Shown here: piece by piece, positions 25,118 to 32,959 of the stretch
How positions within the stretch are numbered: the stretch's first letter is position 1
Layout of the letters: each line of letters begins with the position of its first letter
Assembly: GCF_014650595.1 (NCBI RefSeq)
Contig: NZ_BMVG01000007.1
Coordinates: 301,509 to 365,508, forward strand
DNA length: 64,000 nt
Reading direction: 5' to 3'
DNA from: Streptomyces alanosinicus
GTDB lineage: Bacteria > Actinomycetota > Actinomycetes > Streptomycetales > Streptomycetaceae
Program-made: the position numbers and the translations under genes
The notes under the pieces: generated by a model
What the model saw: the letters and a program-made list of their open reading frames with translations, nothing else
Database searches by the model: none
What the model was told of the DNA's origin: nothing

Positions 25118-25490
25118 TGAACGTACGGGCCACACAGGACGGGATCACGGCGCTCTCCTTGTGGTCACGGGCCCGGTAGGCGCTCGGCGTCTCGCCGACC
25201 AGCTCGGTGAAGCGGGAGCTGAAGGAACCCAGTGACGTACACCCCACGGCGAGGCACACCTCGGTCACGGTGAGGTCGCCGCGGCGCAGCAGCGCCTTGG
25301 CCCGCTCGATCCTGCGTGTCATCAGATAGCTGTACGGCGTCTCACCGAAGGCCTTGCGGAAGCTGCGCTGGAAGTGGCCCGGCGACATATGGGCACCGCG
25401 GGCCAGCTCGGTCATGTCGAGCGGCTCGGCGTACTCACGGTCCATGCGGTCGCGCACACGCCGCAGCCGTCTGAGGTCCTCCAGGGTCAC
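25092..25490 (-). CDS. Short AraC-family transcriptional regulator
   Basis: 132-residue protein made almost entirely of the double-HTH AraC domain: LARGAHMSPGHFQRSFRKAF and VTEVCLAVGCTSLGSFSSRF, then ETPSAYRARDHKESAVIPSC. It has no separate ligand-binding domain. It probably regulates the downstream VOC gene, a common arrangement. I chose the GTG at 25490 (VTLEDLRRLRRVRDRMD), the usual N-terminus; a GTG at 25532 would add 14 residues. It is divergent from the phosphate permease gene. Its 3' end has been duplicated. Confidence 0.8.
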   Translation of the reverse strand: MTLEDLRRLRRVRDRMDREYAEPLDMTELARGAHMSPGHFQRSFRKAFGETPYSYLMTRRIERAKALLRRGDLTVTEVCLAVGCTSLGSFSSRFTELVGETPSAYRARDHKESAVIPSCVARTFTRPRRRPY

Positions 25491-25580
25491 GTGCACAGCC
25501 TGGCACACGGCACTGACATCCCGGGATGCCACGTTTCCGCACAGGAAAACACAACAGGGTCCCCCATCTTCGACACTCCG

Positions 25581-25602
25581 TTTGCCTTCAGTTCGCCGCC
25601 CA
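25581..25602. promoter_or_regulatory. Possible PHO box (PhoP direct repeats) upstream of the phosphate permease
   Basis: Two adjacent 11-bp units GTTTGCCTTCA and GTTCGCCGCCC resemble the PhoP direct-repeat unit GTTCACC. They lie 28-49 bp before the permease start. The match is weak. Confidence 0.3.
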
Positions 25603-25629
25603 TTGGCCAGCCCTTGCTTGCCTTGGGGA

Positions 25630-26784
25630 ATGGACCACATCACGTTCCTCGTGGCGGTCGTCATCGTCACGGCACTGGCGTTCGACTTCACGAACGGGTT
25701 CCACGACACCGCGAACGCAATGGCGACATCCATCGCCACCGGCGCGCTCAAGCCGCGCACCGCGGTTCTGGTCAGCGGAATCCTCAACATCGTCGGCGCC
25801 TTTCTGTCCACCGAGGTGGCCAAGACGATCTCCGGCGGAATCGTGGACGACACACGCGTCAGCCCAGCGATGATCTTCGCCGGGCTGGTCGGGGCGATCC
25901 TGTGGAATCTGGTGACCTGGCTCGCCGGGCTGCCCTCCAGTTCCTCCCACGCCCTCTTCGGCGGTCTGATCGGCGCCGTCTGGGTCGGTGCGGGCTCGCA
26001 CGGTGTGCACTTCGACAAGGTTGCCGAAAAGGTGCTGATCCCGGCCGTGGCCTCGCCGGTCGTGGCCGGCGTGGCCGCCCTGGTCGCCACCTACCTGGCC
26101 TACAAGCTCAGCGCCCGCGCCCGCCAGGACTCGGTGACCAAGGGCTTCCGCCTCGGCCAGATCGCCTCCGCCTCCCTCGTCTCCCTCGCGCACGGCACCA
26201 ACGACGCGCAGAAGACCATGGGTGTCATCACGCTGACGCTGATCTCGGCGGGCGCGCTCGGCCATGACGCCGGCCCGCCGGTGTGGGTGATCGGCGCGGC
26301 GGGCGTCGCCATCGGTCTCGGTACCTACCTGGGCGGCTGGCGGATCATCCGCACCATGGGCAAGGGGCTGGCCGAGATCCAGTCACCGCAGGGCTTCGCC
26401 GCCGAGACGGCTTCCACGACCGTGATCCTCACCTCGGCTCACCTGGGCTTCGCGCTGTCCACGACCCAGGTCGCCTCGGGCAGCATCCTCGGCGCCGGTC
26501 TCGGCCGTCGGCTCGCGGAGGTCCGCTGGGGCGTCGCCGGCCGGATGGTGCTGGCCTGGCTGATCACCCTGCCGTCCGCCGCGCTGGTCGGCGGCCTCGC
26601 GGCGAGCGTGGTCAAGCACGGCGGCAATGCCGGTACGGCGGTCATCGCCCTGGTCGCCCTGGCCCTCGCCGCCGTCATCGTCGCCGCGTCCCGCCGTAAC
26701 CCGGTGCGCGCCGACAACGTCAACGACCACCACGAGGTCAACCTCCGCAACCCGGCCCCGACGAACGTCGGCACAGCCGCCTGA
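25630..26784 (+). CDS. PiT-family inorganic phosphate permease
   Basis: 384-residue low-affinity phosphate transporter with about ten membrane helices. It shows the duplicated PiT signatures FDFTNGFHDTANAMATSIAT near the N-terminus and SLAHGTNDAQKTMGVITLTL in the second half, plus LPSSSSHALFGGLIGAVW. It would import phosphate with protons or as a metal-phosphate complex. The ATG at 25630 precedes the first helix. It is followed 18 bp later by a small membrane protein gene, probably the same operon, and then a strong terminator. Confidence 0.9.
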   Translation: MDHITFLVAVVIVTALAFDFTNGFHDTANAMATSIATGALKPRTAVLVSGILNIVGAFLSTEVAKTISGGIVDDTRVSPAMIFAGLVGAILWNLVTWLAGLPSSSSHALFGGLIGAVWVGAGSHGVHFDKVAEKVLIPAVASPVVAGVAALVATYLAYKLSARARQDSVTKGFRLGQIASASLVSLAHGTNDAQKTMGVITLTLISAGALGHDAGPPVWVIGAAGVAIGLGTYLGGWRIIRTMGKGLAEIQSPQGFAAETASTTVILTSAHLGFALSTTQVASGSILGAGLGRRLAEVRWGVAGRMVLAWLITLPSAALVGGLAASVVKHGGNAGTAVIALVALALAAVIVAASRRNPVRADNVNDHHEVNLRNPAPTNVGTAA

Positions 26785-26802
26785 CCCTCCCGGGAGCCCC
26801 TC

Positions 26803-27027
26803 ATGCATGTCGACTGGTCCGCCCTCGGCAAGGTCGCCGCGGTCAGCCTCGGCGTCACGGTCGCCGTGGTCGTCGTCTTCACCTTCGGTGTCCTCGGCCT
26901 GTCCCGGGCCGAGGCCGACGGCTCCGGATCCGCGCCCGCGGGCCGTGCCCAGGCCGCCCTGTGCTTCCTCGCCTGCGCGGCGGTGGTGGCGTACGGGATC
27001 TATCTGATCGTGCCTCAGTTCCACTGA
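26803..27027 (+). CDS. Small membrane protein downstream of the phosphate permease
   Basis: 74-residue protein with two hydrophobic helices (VAAVSLGVTVAVVVVFTFGVLGL and AALCFLACAAVVAYGIYLIV) joined by a short Gly/Ser/Ala loop. No known function. Conserved position 18 bp behind a PiT permease in Streptomyces suggests an accessory role. GGGAGC lies before the ATG. Confidence 0.72.
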   Translation: MHVDWSALGKVAAVSLGVTVAVVVVFTFGVLGLSRAEADGSGSAPAGRAQAALCFLACAAVVAYGIYLIVPQFH

Positions 27028-27055
27028 CCCCGGCGGCGCGTCAAGCGCAGCAGCA

Positions 27056-27091
27056 GGGGCCCGGCCGGCGAGACCGGCCGGGCCCCTTTTT
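27056..27091 (+). terminator. Intrinsic terminator of the phosphate permease operon
   Basis: Perfect 13-bp arms GGGGCCCGGCCGG / CCGGCCGGGCCCC (27056-27068, 27074-27086), 5-nt loop, followed by TTTTT. Confidence 0.92.
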
Positions 27092-27194
27092 GCGGGCGGC
27101 AGCGTGGTGAACCCGCTGTGGCTCTTCGCCCCGGACGCGCGGACCCTGCCGTGGCCCTCGTCCCCGGAGGCGGCCGTCCTTCAGCAGAAAACAC

Positions 27195-27246
27195 CGCACC
27201 CGGACCGTCACGGCCGCCAGGCTCGGCGGCCCGCGGTCCGGGTGCG
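27195..27246 (-). terminator. Large hairpin, distal terminator of sodN
   Basis: Perfect 13-bp arms CGCACCCGGACCG / CGGTCCGGGTGCG (27195-27207, 27234-27246) enclosing a second stem GGCCGCC/GGCGGCC (27212-27218, 27225-27231). On the minus strand it is followed by GTGTTTTCT, a terminator-like tail. Confidence 0.7.
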
Positions 27247-27256
27247 GGCGACAAAC

Positions 27257-27282
27257 ACCTGCGAGTGAAGAAACCCGCAGGT
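27257..27282 (-). terminator. Proximal terminator hairpin of sodN
   Basis: ACCTGCG (27257-27263) pairs with CGCAGGT (27276-27282), 19 bp after the sodN stop, followed on the minus strand by GTTTGT. Confidence 0.7.
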
Positions 27283-27301
27283 CAGAAGGCGTAAGAGAAG
27301 G

Positions 27302-27697
27302 TCAGGCCTTCTTGGTCTCCCAGAAGATCTTGTCGATCTGGGCGATGTAGTCCAGAGCCTTCTGGCCGGTCGCCGGGTCGGTGGACGCCTTGGCGGCCGA
27401 GAGGGCCTTCAGGGTGTCGTTGACCAGCTGGTGCAGCTCCGGGTACTTCTCGAAGTGCGGGGGCTTGAAGTAGTCGCTCCAGAGCACGGAGACGTGGTGC
27501 TTGGCGAGCTCCGCGCGCTGCTCCTTGATGACGGTGGCGCGTGCCTGGAAGTGGGGGTCGTCGTTACCGGCCATCTTCTCCTGGACGGCCTTCACCGACT
27601 CCGCCTCGATGCGGGCCTGGGCCGGGTCGTACACGCCGCAGGGCAGGTCGCAGTGGGCGCTGACCTTGACCTTGGGGGCAAACAGGCGGGAAAGCAT
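27302..27697 (-). CDS. sodN: Nickel superoxide dismutase
   Basis: 131-residue precursor of Ni-SOD, which dismutates superoxide. Cleavage after residue 14 exposes His15 as the mature N-terminus; the nickel hook HCDLPCGVYD supplies His1, Cys2 and Cys6 of the mature 117-residue enzyme. The rest is the four-helix bundle (RAELAKHHVSVLWSDYFKP). The divergent neighbour is the S26-type protease SodX that removes the leader. In S. coelicolor expression responds to nickel through Nur and an sRNA from the sodF transcript; I see no obvious Nur box here. Two hairpins follow the gene. Confidence 0.97.
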   Translation of the reverse strand: MLSRLFAPKVKVSAHCDLPCGVYDPAQARIEAESVKAVQEKMAGNDDPHFQARATVIKEQRAELAKHHVSVLWSDYFKPPHFEKYPELHQLVNDTLKALSAAKASTDPATGQKALDYIAQIDKIFWETKKA

Positions 27698-27841
27698 GGA
27701 GCATTCCTTCCTCGTGATCGTCTTCTCAGGTGCGACATTACTCCCTGAGGAAGGCGATTTCTCGGGTGCCCCCTAGGGCTTAGGACAAAAGTCCAGGGTC
27801 AGACTGAGACTGGTGGAGGAACGGACCGGGGAGGTGCCGGG

Positions 27842-28276
27842 ATGCCGGAGCTGTCGCAGGAGACCGAGCGGGGGAGGGCCGTGGCGCCGTTCGGGCTGGC
27901 CGAGGTGACGGGCCCGTCGATGGTGCCCACGCTCCATCACGGGGACCGGCTGCTGCTGCAGTACGGCGCCACCGTCCGGCCGGGGGACGTCGTGGTCCTG
28001 CGCCATCCGTTCCAGCAGGATCTGCTGGTCGTCAAGCGTGCCGTGGAGCGGCGCGACGGCGGCTGGTGGGTGCTCGGGGACAACCCGTACGCCGGCGGGG
28101 ACAGCACGGACTACGGGGTCGTGCCGGACGAACTGGTGCTGGGCAAGGCCCGCTTTCGGTACCGGCCGCTGCCCGCCGGTCAGCGTTCGCCGCTCACACT
28201 GGTGCGCTGGGCGCTCTCGGCCGCGAGGCCGCTGCTGCCCGACCGGTCGGCCTCCAGGCGCTTGCGGGCCCGGTAG
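27842..28276 (+). CDS. sodX: SodX, S26-family Ni-SOD maturation protease
   Basis: 144-residue signal-peptidase-like serine protease. The catalytic Ser26 lies in GPSMVPTLHHGD and Lys65 in LLVVKRAVER; WWVLGDNPYAGGDSTDYG forms the conserved box E-type region. It lacks a clear membrane anchor, consistent with processing cytoplasmic pro-SodN. It is divergent from sodN (144 bp apart), the standard pairing. Its last 97 bp overlap the 3' end of the convergent CGNR gene on the opposite strand. Confidence 0.93.
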   Translation: MPELSQETERGRAVAPFGLAEVTGPSMVPTLHHGDRLLLQYGATVRPGDVVVLRHPFQQDLLVVKRAVERRDGGWWVLGDNPYAGGDSTDYGVVPDELVLGKARFRYRPLPAGQRSPLTLVRWALSAARPLLPDRSASRRLRAR

Positions 28277-28809
28277 GCGGCCACGTTGGCGCGGGTCGCG
28301 CAGCGGTCGGAGCAGTAGCGCCGGGAGCGGTTGGTGGAGGTGTCGAGATAGGCGTTGCGGCACGGCGCGGCCTCGCACAGGCCGAGGCGGTCGACGCCGT
28401 ACTCGGTGAGGTGGAAGGCCAGGCCCATGGCCGCGATGGCCGCGTAGCCGGCGGTGGCGTTGGAGGGGTGGTCGGCCAGATGCATGTGCCACAGCGGGCG
28501 GCCGTCCTCGTCGCGGAAGTCGTGGCCGGAGATCTGCGGCGACACCGGGAACTCCAGCAGCAGTGAGTTCAGCAGGTCCACGGCCAGGGTCTCGTCGCCC
28601 TTGTCGGCGGCCTCGAAGACCGCGCGCAGCCTGCCCCGTACCGAGCGGAAGCGGGTGACATCGGCGTCGGTGGTGCGCCGGGCCGCGGTGGAGTTGGCGC
28701 CGAAGAGGTCGCGGACGGCCTCGACCGAGGTGAGTGAGTCCTTGCCCCGGGCCGGTTCCTCGCTGTTGACGAGACGTACGGCGTAGTCCGAGTAATAGGC
28801 CAGTTCCAC
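28180..28809 (-). CDS. CGNR zinc-finger (ABATE-domain) transcriptional regulator
   Basis: 209-residue protein with an N-terminal ABATE domain (YYSDYAVRLVNSEEP ...) and a C-terminal CGNR zinc finger (GLCEAAPCRNAYLDTSTNRS, RRYCSDRCATRANVAAYRAR), a predicted DNA- or RNA-binding module. The start ATG is at 28809. The final 32 codons, a low-complexity Ser/Gly/Arg tail, overlap the sodX 3' end in antisense. Targets are unknown. Confidence 0.85.
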   Translation of the reverse strand: MELAYYSDYAVRLVNSEEPARGKDSLTSVEAVRDLFGANSTAARRTTDADVTRFRSVRGRLRAVFEAADKGDETLAVDLLNSLLLEFPVSPQISGHDFRDEDGRPLWHMHLADHPSNATAGYAAIAAMGLAFHLTEYGVDRLGLCEAAPCRNAYLDTSTNRSRRYCSDRCATRANVAAYRARKRLEADRSGSSGLAAESAQRTSVSGER

Positions 28810-28909
28810 TTGTAGTCCTTACGGGGGCGCTTTATGGTCGTGTCTGCGGTCGGGTAACAGCCGGTCGTGCTTCCAGGGTATTACGCATCATGAGGGGAGT
28901 CGGCGTTCC

Positions 28910-29668
28910 ATGACCACGAGTACCGGAACGGACTGGGCGGCCTGGCAGGAGAGCTGGGACCGGCAGCAGGAGTGGTACATGCCGGACCGCGAGGAGCGGT
29001 TCCGGATCATGCTCGACATGGTCGAGGCGCTCGTGGGGACCGCCCCGCGCGTCCTCGACCTCGCCTGTGGCACCGGCAGCATCACCGACCGCCTGCTGCG
29101 CCGCTTCCCGCGGGCCACCAGTACCGGCGTCGACCTCGACCCGGCCCTGCTCGCCATCGCGCGCGGCACCTTCGAGGGCGACGACCGCGTCTCCTTCGTC
29201 ACCGCCGACCTCAAGGATCCCGACTGGCGGGCGGGGCTGCCGTACGACTCCTACGACTGTGTCCTGACCGCGACGGCCCTGCACTGGCTGCACAGCGAAC
29301 CCCTCGCGGCCCTCTACGGTCAGGTCGCGGAGCTGGTCCGCGACGGCGGTGTCTTCATGAACGCGGACCACATGATCGACGACAGCACGCCCCGGATCAA
29401 CGCGGCCGAACGCGCGTGGCGGCACGCGCGCATGGATCAGGCCAAGCGCGAGGGCGCCCTGGACTGGGCCGAATGGTGGCAGGTCGCGGCCGAGGACCCG
29501 GTACTCGCCGGGCCCACCGCCCGCCGCTTCGAGATCTACGGCGAGCACGCGGACGGCGACACGCCCTCGGCGGACTGGCATGCGCGCACTCTGCTGGCGC
29601 ACGGGTTCGGCGAGGCGCGGGCGGTGTGGGCGTCGCCGTCGGACACGTTGCTGCTGGCCCTGAAGTGA
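28910..29668 (+). CDS. Class I SAM-dependent methyltransferase
   Basis: 252-residue Rossmann-fold methyltransferase. Motif I is RVLDLACGTGSITDRLL, followed by the acidic STGVDLDPALL and motif II-like SYDCVLTATALHWL. No substrate-recognition domain is apparent. The ATG at 28910 is preceded by GGGGAG. Its last codons and stop are the first unit of a four-copy 14-bp tandem repeat. Confidence 0.85.
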   Translation: MTTSTGTDWAAWQESWDRQQEWYMPDREERFRIMLDMVEALVGTAPRVLDLACGTGSITDRLLRRFPRATSTGVDLDPALLAIARGTFEGDDRVSFVTADLKDPDWRAGLPYDSYDCVLTATALHWLHSEPLAALYGQVAELVRDGGVFMNADHMIDDSTPRINAAERAWRHARMDQAKREGALDWAEWWQVAAEDPVLAGPTARRFEIYGEHADGDTPSADWHARTLLAHGFGEARAVWASPSDTLLLALK

Positions 29669-29714
29669 GCGACCTGAAGTGAGCGACCTGAATCGAGCGA
29701 CCTGAAGTGAGCGA
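29659..29714. repeat. Four tandem 14-bp repeats starting at the methyltransferase stop codon
   Basis: CCTGAAGTGAGCGA is repeated at 29659, 29673, 29687 (two substitutions) and 29701. The first copy encodes the final Leu-Lys-stop of the methyltransferase. Confidence 0.9.
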
Positions 29715-29748
29715 AAGGGGCGGTACGGAAGAGCCGTACCGCCCCTTT
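29714..29748 (+). terminator. Terminator after the methyltransferase gene
   Basis: Perfect 15-bp arms AAAGGGGCGGTACGG / CCGTACCGCCCCTTT with a 5-nt loop; the last repeat unit ends at the first base of the stem. Confidence 0.9.
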
Positions 29749-30306
29749 CCGTGTGAGCGCCGGCGTGTGAGCGTCAGAGGGCCTTCGGCAGGGAACGGCC
29801 GCGTCCGCTCGTGCCGCTGCGACCTCGGGGGTTTACCGCATCTTGCCATTCGGGCTCGCCGTTCAGGGGACCCGCTATGCCAAAATCGCATGACGGGCGA
29901 CCCCCGAACCGCATCAGGTCGGCATCCTTGGTCCAGCATCACCGAACCATCTACGGGAATCCGGTCTTCCGGCCGGAGAACCTTCGGCCCGTCTCGCGAT
30001 GCGGTCACCGTGAACATCCGTGGACCAGCGCCTTCATGTGCCCGGCGCGGTTGTCAGCGGCGCGTCACCTCGCCGTGGCTTTCCGGTTCCCCGGTGTGAC
30101 CTTGCACCTAATGGACTCGTCGTGGGCACCGTCCGTCCGGTAAGAAGGTTCTTTACACCCCTCATCCGGGGCTCAGGGCGCGTGTGCGGCGCGCCCGTCG
30201 CGTATGTGCTCGTCCGTATCACCCATCGGGCCGTACGCGGTGCCCGCCCACCCCTCACCAGGAGTGGTCGACCCTCAAACCATGCATAGCTAAGGGGTAA
30301 GACAAA
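29749..30306. other. 558-bp intergenic region before the malic enzyme gene
   Basis: No gene, tRNA or known riboswitch is recognisable on either strand. GC3 periodicity is absent and several short frames have no start signal. Such a long leader may hold a regulated promoter or an unrecognised RNA. Confidence 0.5.
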
Positions 30307-31530
30307 GTGGCAGCGGAGATCGTCAATCCTCGCAGCGACAGCGATACGGACCAGGAGGGCGGGGGCGAGCCCCTCGATTCCTTCGATCCGGCGTTCGCGC
30401 TGCACCGCGGCGGCAAGATGGCCGTGCAGGCCACCGTGCCGGTCCGCGACAAGGACGACCTTTCCCTCGCGTACACGCCCGGCGTCGCGCGCGTGTGCAC
30501 CGCGATCGCGGAGCAGCCGGAGCTGGTCAACGACTACACGTGGAAGTCCAACGTGGTCGCCGTCGTGACCGACGGTACGGCCGTGCTCGGGCTCGGGGAC
30601 ATCGGTCCCCAGGCCTCCCTCCCCGTCATGGAGGGCAAAGCGATCCTGTTCAAGCAGTTCGGTGGCGTCGACGCGGTTCCGATCGCGCTCGACTGCACCG
30701 AGGTGGACGACATCGTCGAGACCGTCGTCCGGCTCGCCCCGTCCTTCGGCGGAGTGAACCTGGAGGACATCTCGGCGCCCCGGTGCTTCGAGATCGAGCG
30801 CCGGCTGCAGGAGCGCCTGGACATCCCGGTCTTCCACGACGACCAGCACGGTACGGCCGTCGTGACGCTCGCGGCGCTGCGGAACGCGGCGCGGCTCAGC
30901 GGCCGGGAGATCGGGCAGCTGCGGGCCGTCATCTCGGGCGCCGGCGCGGCCGGTGTCGCCATCGCCAAGATGCTGGTCGAGGCCGGCATCGGGGACGTGG
31001 CCCTGACGGACCGCAAGGGCGTCATCTCCGCCGGCCGGGAGGACCTCACCCCGGTCAAGCGGGAGGTGGCCGGCTTCACCAACAAGGCGGGCATCGCCGG
31101 CACGCTGGAGGACGCCCTCGCGGGCGCCGACGTCTTCATCGGCGTCTCCGGCGGTACGGTCCCCGAGGAGGCCGTGGCCTCCATGGCGGAGGGTGCCTTC
31201 GTGTTCGCGATGGCCAACCCGAACCCCGAGGTGCACCCGGACGTCGCCCACAAGTACGCGGCGGTCGTCGCGACCGGTCGGTCCGACTTCCCGAACCAGA
31301 TCAACAACGTGCTGGCGTTCCCGGGCATCTTCGCGGGTGCGCTGCAGGTGCGGGCCTCCCGGATCACCGAGGGGATGAAGATCGCCGCGGCGGAGGCGCT
31401 GGCCGGGGTCGTCGGGGACGACCTCGCCGCCGACTATGTGATTCCGTCGCCGTTCGACGAGCGGGTGGCTCCTGCGGTCACGGCCGCGGTTGCGGCTGCC
31501 GCGCGGGCCGAAGGGGTTGCGCGCCGGTAG
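30307..31530 (+). CDS. NAD(P)-dependent malic enzyme
   Basis: 407-residue malic enzyme, oxidative decarboxylation of malate to pyruvate. Seen: SLAYTPGVARVCTAIAEQP near the N-terminus, the metal/catalytic region IPVFHDDQHGTAVVTLAALR, the nucleotide-binding loop ISGAGAAGVAIAKML and FVFAMANPNPEVHPD. It is syntenic with SCO5261, reported as NADP-dependent. The start is GTG at 30307 (VAAEIVNPRSD). A strong hairpin terminator follows. Confidence 0.93.
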   Translation: MAAEIVNPRSDSDTDQEGGGEPLDSFDPAFALHRGGKMAVQATVPVRDKDDLSLAYTPGVARVCTAIAEQPELVNDYTWKSNVVAVVTDGTAVLGLGDIGPQASLPVMEGKAILFKQFGGVDAVPIALDCTEVDDIVETVVRLAPSFGGVNLEDISAPRCFEIERRLQERLDIPVFHDDQHGTAVVTLAALRNAARLSGREIGQLRAVISGAGAAGVAIAKMLVEAGIGDVALTDRKGVISAGREDLTPVKREVAGFTNKAGIAGTLEDALAGADVFIGVSGGTVPEEAVASMAEGAFVFAMANPNPEVHPDVAHKYAAVVATGRSDFPNQINNVLAFPGIFAGALQVRASRITEGMKIAAAEALAGVVGDDLAADYVIPSPFDERVAPAVTAAVAAAARAEGVARR

Positions 31531-31535
31531 CGTGA

Positions 31536-31570
31536 ATGGCCCCGCCTGCTGAGGCGGGGCCATTGCTTTT
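31536..31570 (+). terminator. Terminator of the malic enzyme gene
   Basis: Perfect 12-bp arms ATGGCCCCGCCT / AGGCGGGGCCAT (31536-31547, 31552-31563), 4-nt loop, followed by TGCTTTT. Confidence 0.9.
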
Positions 31571-31717
31571 CCCCTCACCCGCCCGACCCGGGCGTTGAAG
31601 GTGCCCTTGAGGGGCGCCTGTGGCGGGCTGTGCCGCATGGGTGCACCCGCGCAAGAGGGCATGTGTCACAGGGCCCTGTAGTTCCGTCGGCTGACCCGCG
31701 CACCTATCGTCGGGCCC

Positions 31718-32683
31718 ATGTTCGCTGTCTACGCCGCCCGAATCGACCGCGACCAGCCGCTCACCGGCCTTGAGTTGGGGGAGCGACCGGCTCCCGAGGC
31801 CCGTCCCGGCTGGAGCACCATCGACGTACGGGCCGCCTCCCTCAACCACCATGACCTCTGGTCCCTGCGCGGCGTCGGCCTCCCCGAGGACCGGCTGCCG
31901 ATGATCCTCGGCTGCGACGCCGCCGGCATCGACGAGGACGGCAACGAGGTCGTCCTGCACTCCGTCATCGGCCAGAGCGGCCATGGCGTCGGCCCGGACG
32001 AGCCGCGCTCCATCCTCACCGAGCGCTACCAGGGCACCTTCGCCGAGCAGGTCGCCGTGCCGACCTGGAACGTGCTGCCCAAGCCCAGGGAGCTGTCCTT
32101 CGCCGAGGCCGCCTGTCTGCCGACGGCCTGGCTGACGGCGTACCGGATGCTGTTCACCAACGCCGGGGTACGGCCCGGGGACTCGGTCCTTGTGCAGGGC
32201 GCGGGCGGCGGGGTCGCCACGGCCGCGATCGTGCTCGGCAAGGCGGCGGGACTCCGGGTCTTCGCCACCAGCCGGGACGAGGCGAAGCGCAAGCGGGCCC
32301 TGGAGCTGGGGGCCGTGGAGGCCGTGGAGTCCGGGGCGCGGCTGCCACAGCGGGTCGACGCCGTCATCGAGACCGTGGGCGCGGCCACCTGGTCCCACTC
32401 GGTGAAGTCACTGCGACCGGGCGGCACGATCGTCATCTCCGGCGCCACCAGCGGGGACCGGCCCTCGCACGCCGAGCTGACCCGGATCTTCTTCCTGGAG
32501 CTGAAGGTCGTCGGCTCGACGATGGGCACCAAGGACGAGCTGGAGGATCTGCTCTCCTTCTGCGCCGCGACCGGGGTACGGCCCGTCATCGACGAGGAGC
32601 TGCCCCTGGACCGGGCCCGTGAGGGCTTCGAACGGCTCGCGGCCGGGGAACAGTTCGGGAAGATCGTGCTCACCAACGCCTGA
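31718..32683 (+). CDS. Zinc-type alcohol dehydrogenase-like / quinone oxidoreductase (MDR superfamily)
   Basis: 321-residue medium-chain dehydrogenase/reductase. N-terminal GroES-like domain (SLNHHDLWSLRGVGLPEDRLP, MILGCDAAGI), cofactor loop VLVQGAGGGVATAAIVLGKAAG, and VFATSRDEAKRKRALELGA for NADPH recognition. The catalytic zinc Cys/His pattern is not complete, so a quinone- or enone-reductase role is more likely than alcohol oxidation. The start ATG is at 31718. A 42-bp palindrome begins 7 bp after its stop and could also terminate it. Confidence 0.85.
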   Translation: MFAVYAARIDRDQPLTGLELGERPAPEARPGWSTIDVRAASLNHHDLWSLRGVGLPEDRLPMILGCDAAGIDEDGNEVVLHSVIGQSGHGVGPDEPRSILTERYQGTFAEQVAVPTWNVLPKPRELSFAEAACLPTAWLTAYRMLFTNAGVRPGDSVLVQGAGGGVATAAIVLGKAAGLRVFATSRDEAKRKRALELGAVEAVESGARLPQRVDAVIETVGAATWSHSVKSLRPGGTIVISGATSGDRPSHAELTRIFFLELKVVGSTMGTKDELEDLLSFCAATGVRPVIDEELPLDRAREGFERLAAGEQFGKIVLTNA

Positions 32684-32690
32684 GGTCTTC

Positions 32691-32732
32691 ACACCTCCCT
32701 CGTGTCAACCATGGTTGACACGAGGGAGGTGT
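32691..32732. promoter_or_regulatory. Perfect 42-bp palindrome
   Basis: Every base of 32691-32732 pairs in the inverted order (21-bp arms centred on CATG). Its inner part is TGTCAAC-CATG-GTTGACA. It may act as operator for the HTH gene and as terminator for the upstream gene. Confidence 0.9.
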
Positions 32733-32747
32733 CAACGTAGGTTGACA
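32703..32747 (+). promoter_or_regulatory. Twin operators and leaderless promoter of the HTH/Clp-N genes
   Basis: Two TGTCAAC-N4-GTTGACA sites (32703-32720 and 32730-32747) are centred 27 bp apart. Together they supply a consensus -35 TTGACA (32715-32720), a 17-bp spacer and a -10 TAGGTT (32738-32743). The predicted start of transcription falls at the ATG (32750), implying a leaderless message repressed by the HTH protein. Confidence 0.7.
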
Positions 32748-32749
32748 TC

Positions 32750-32959
32750 ATGACCGATGCAACCGATCTGGCCCAGCGGGCCGGCGACCGCGATCCGCGG
32801 GTCGGGCTGCGGGCCGTGGCCGCGCTGCGCAGGCTGCTGGAGCAGCTGGAGGCGGTACAGGTGCGCAGCGCGCGCAATCAGGGCTGGTCGTGGCAGGAGA
32901 TCGCCGCGGAACTGGGTGTCAGCAGGCAGGCCGTGCACAAGAAGTACGGGAGGCAGTGA
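32750..32959 (+). CDS. Small HTH DNA-binding protein, probable autorepressor
   Basis: 69-residue protein. N-terminal half: a helical region (LAQRAGDRDPRVGLRAVAALRRLLEQLE); C-terminal half: an HTH (GWSWQEIAAELGVSRQAVHKKYG). No ligand domain is visible. It overlaps the next gene by one base (TGATG), so the DNA-binding protein and the Clp-N protein are made together. Two palindromic sites overlap its promoter and the second ends 2 bp before the ATG; a leaderless start explains the missing ribosome binding site. Confidence 0.85.
   Translation: MTDATDLAQRAGDRDPRVGLRAVAALRRLLEQLEAVQVRSARNQGWSWQEIAAELGVSRQAVHKKYGRQ

Noticed and set aside
29749..30306. Riboswitch or structured RNA upstream of malic enzyme
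   Set aside because: The length is suggestive, but I could not identify any known aptamer core or strong nested stems by eye.
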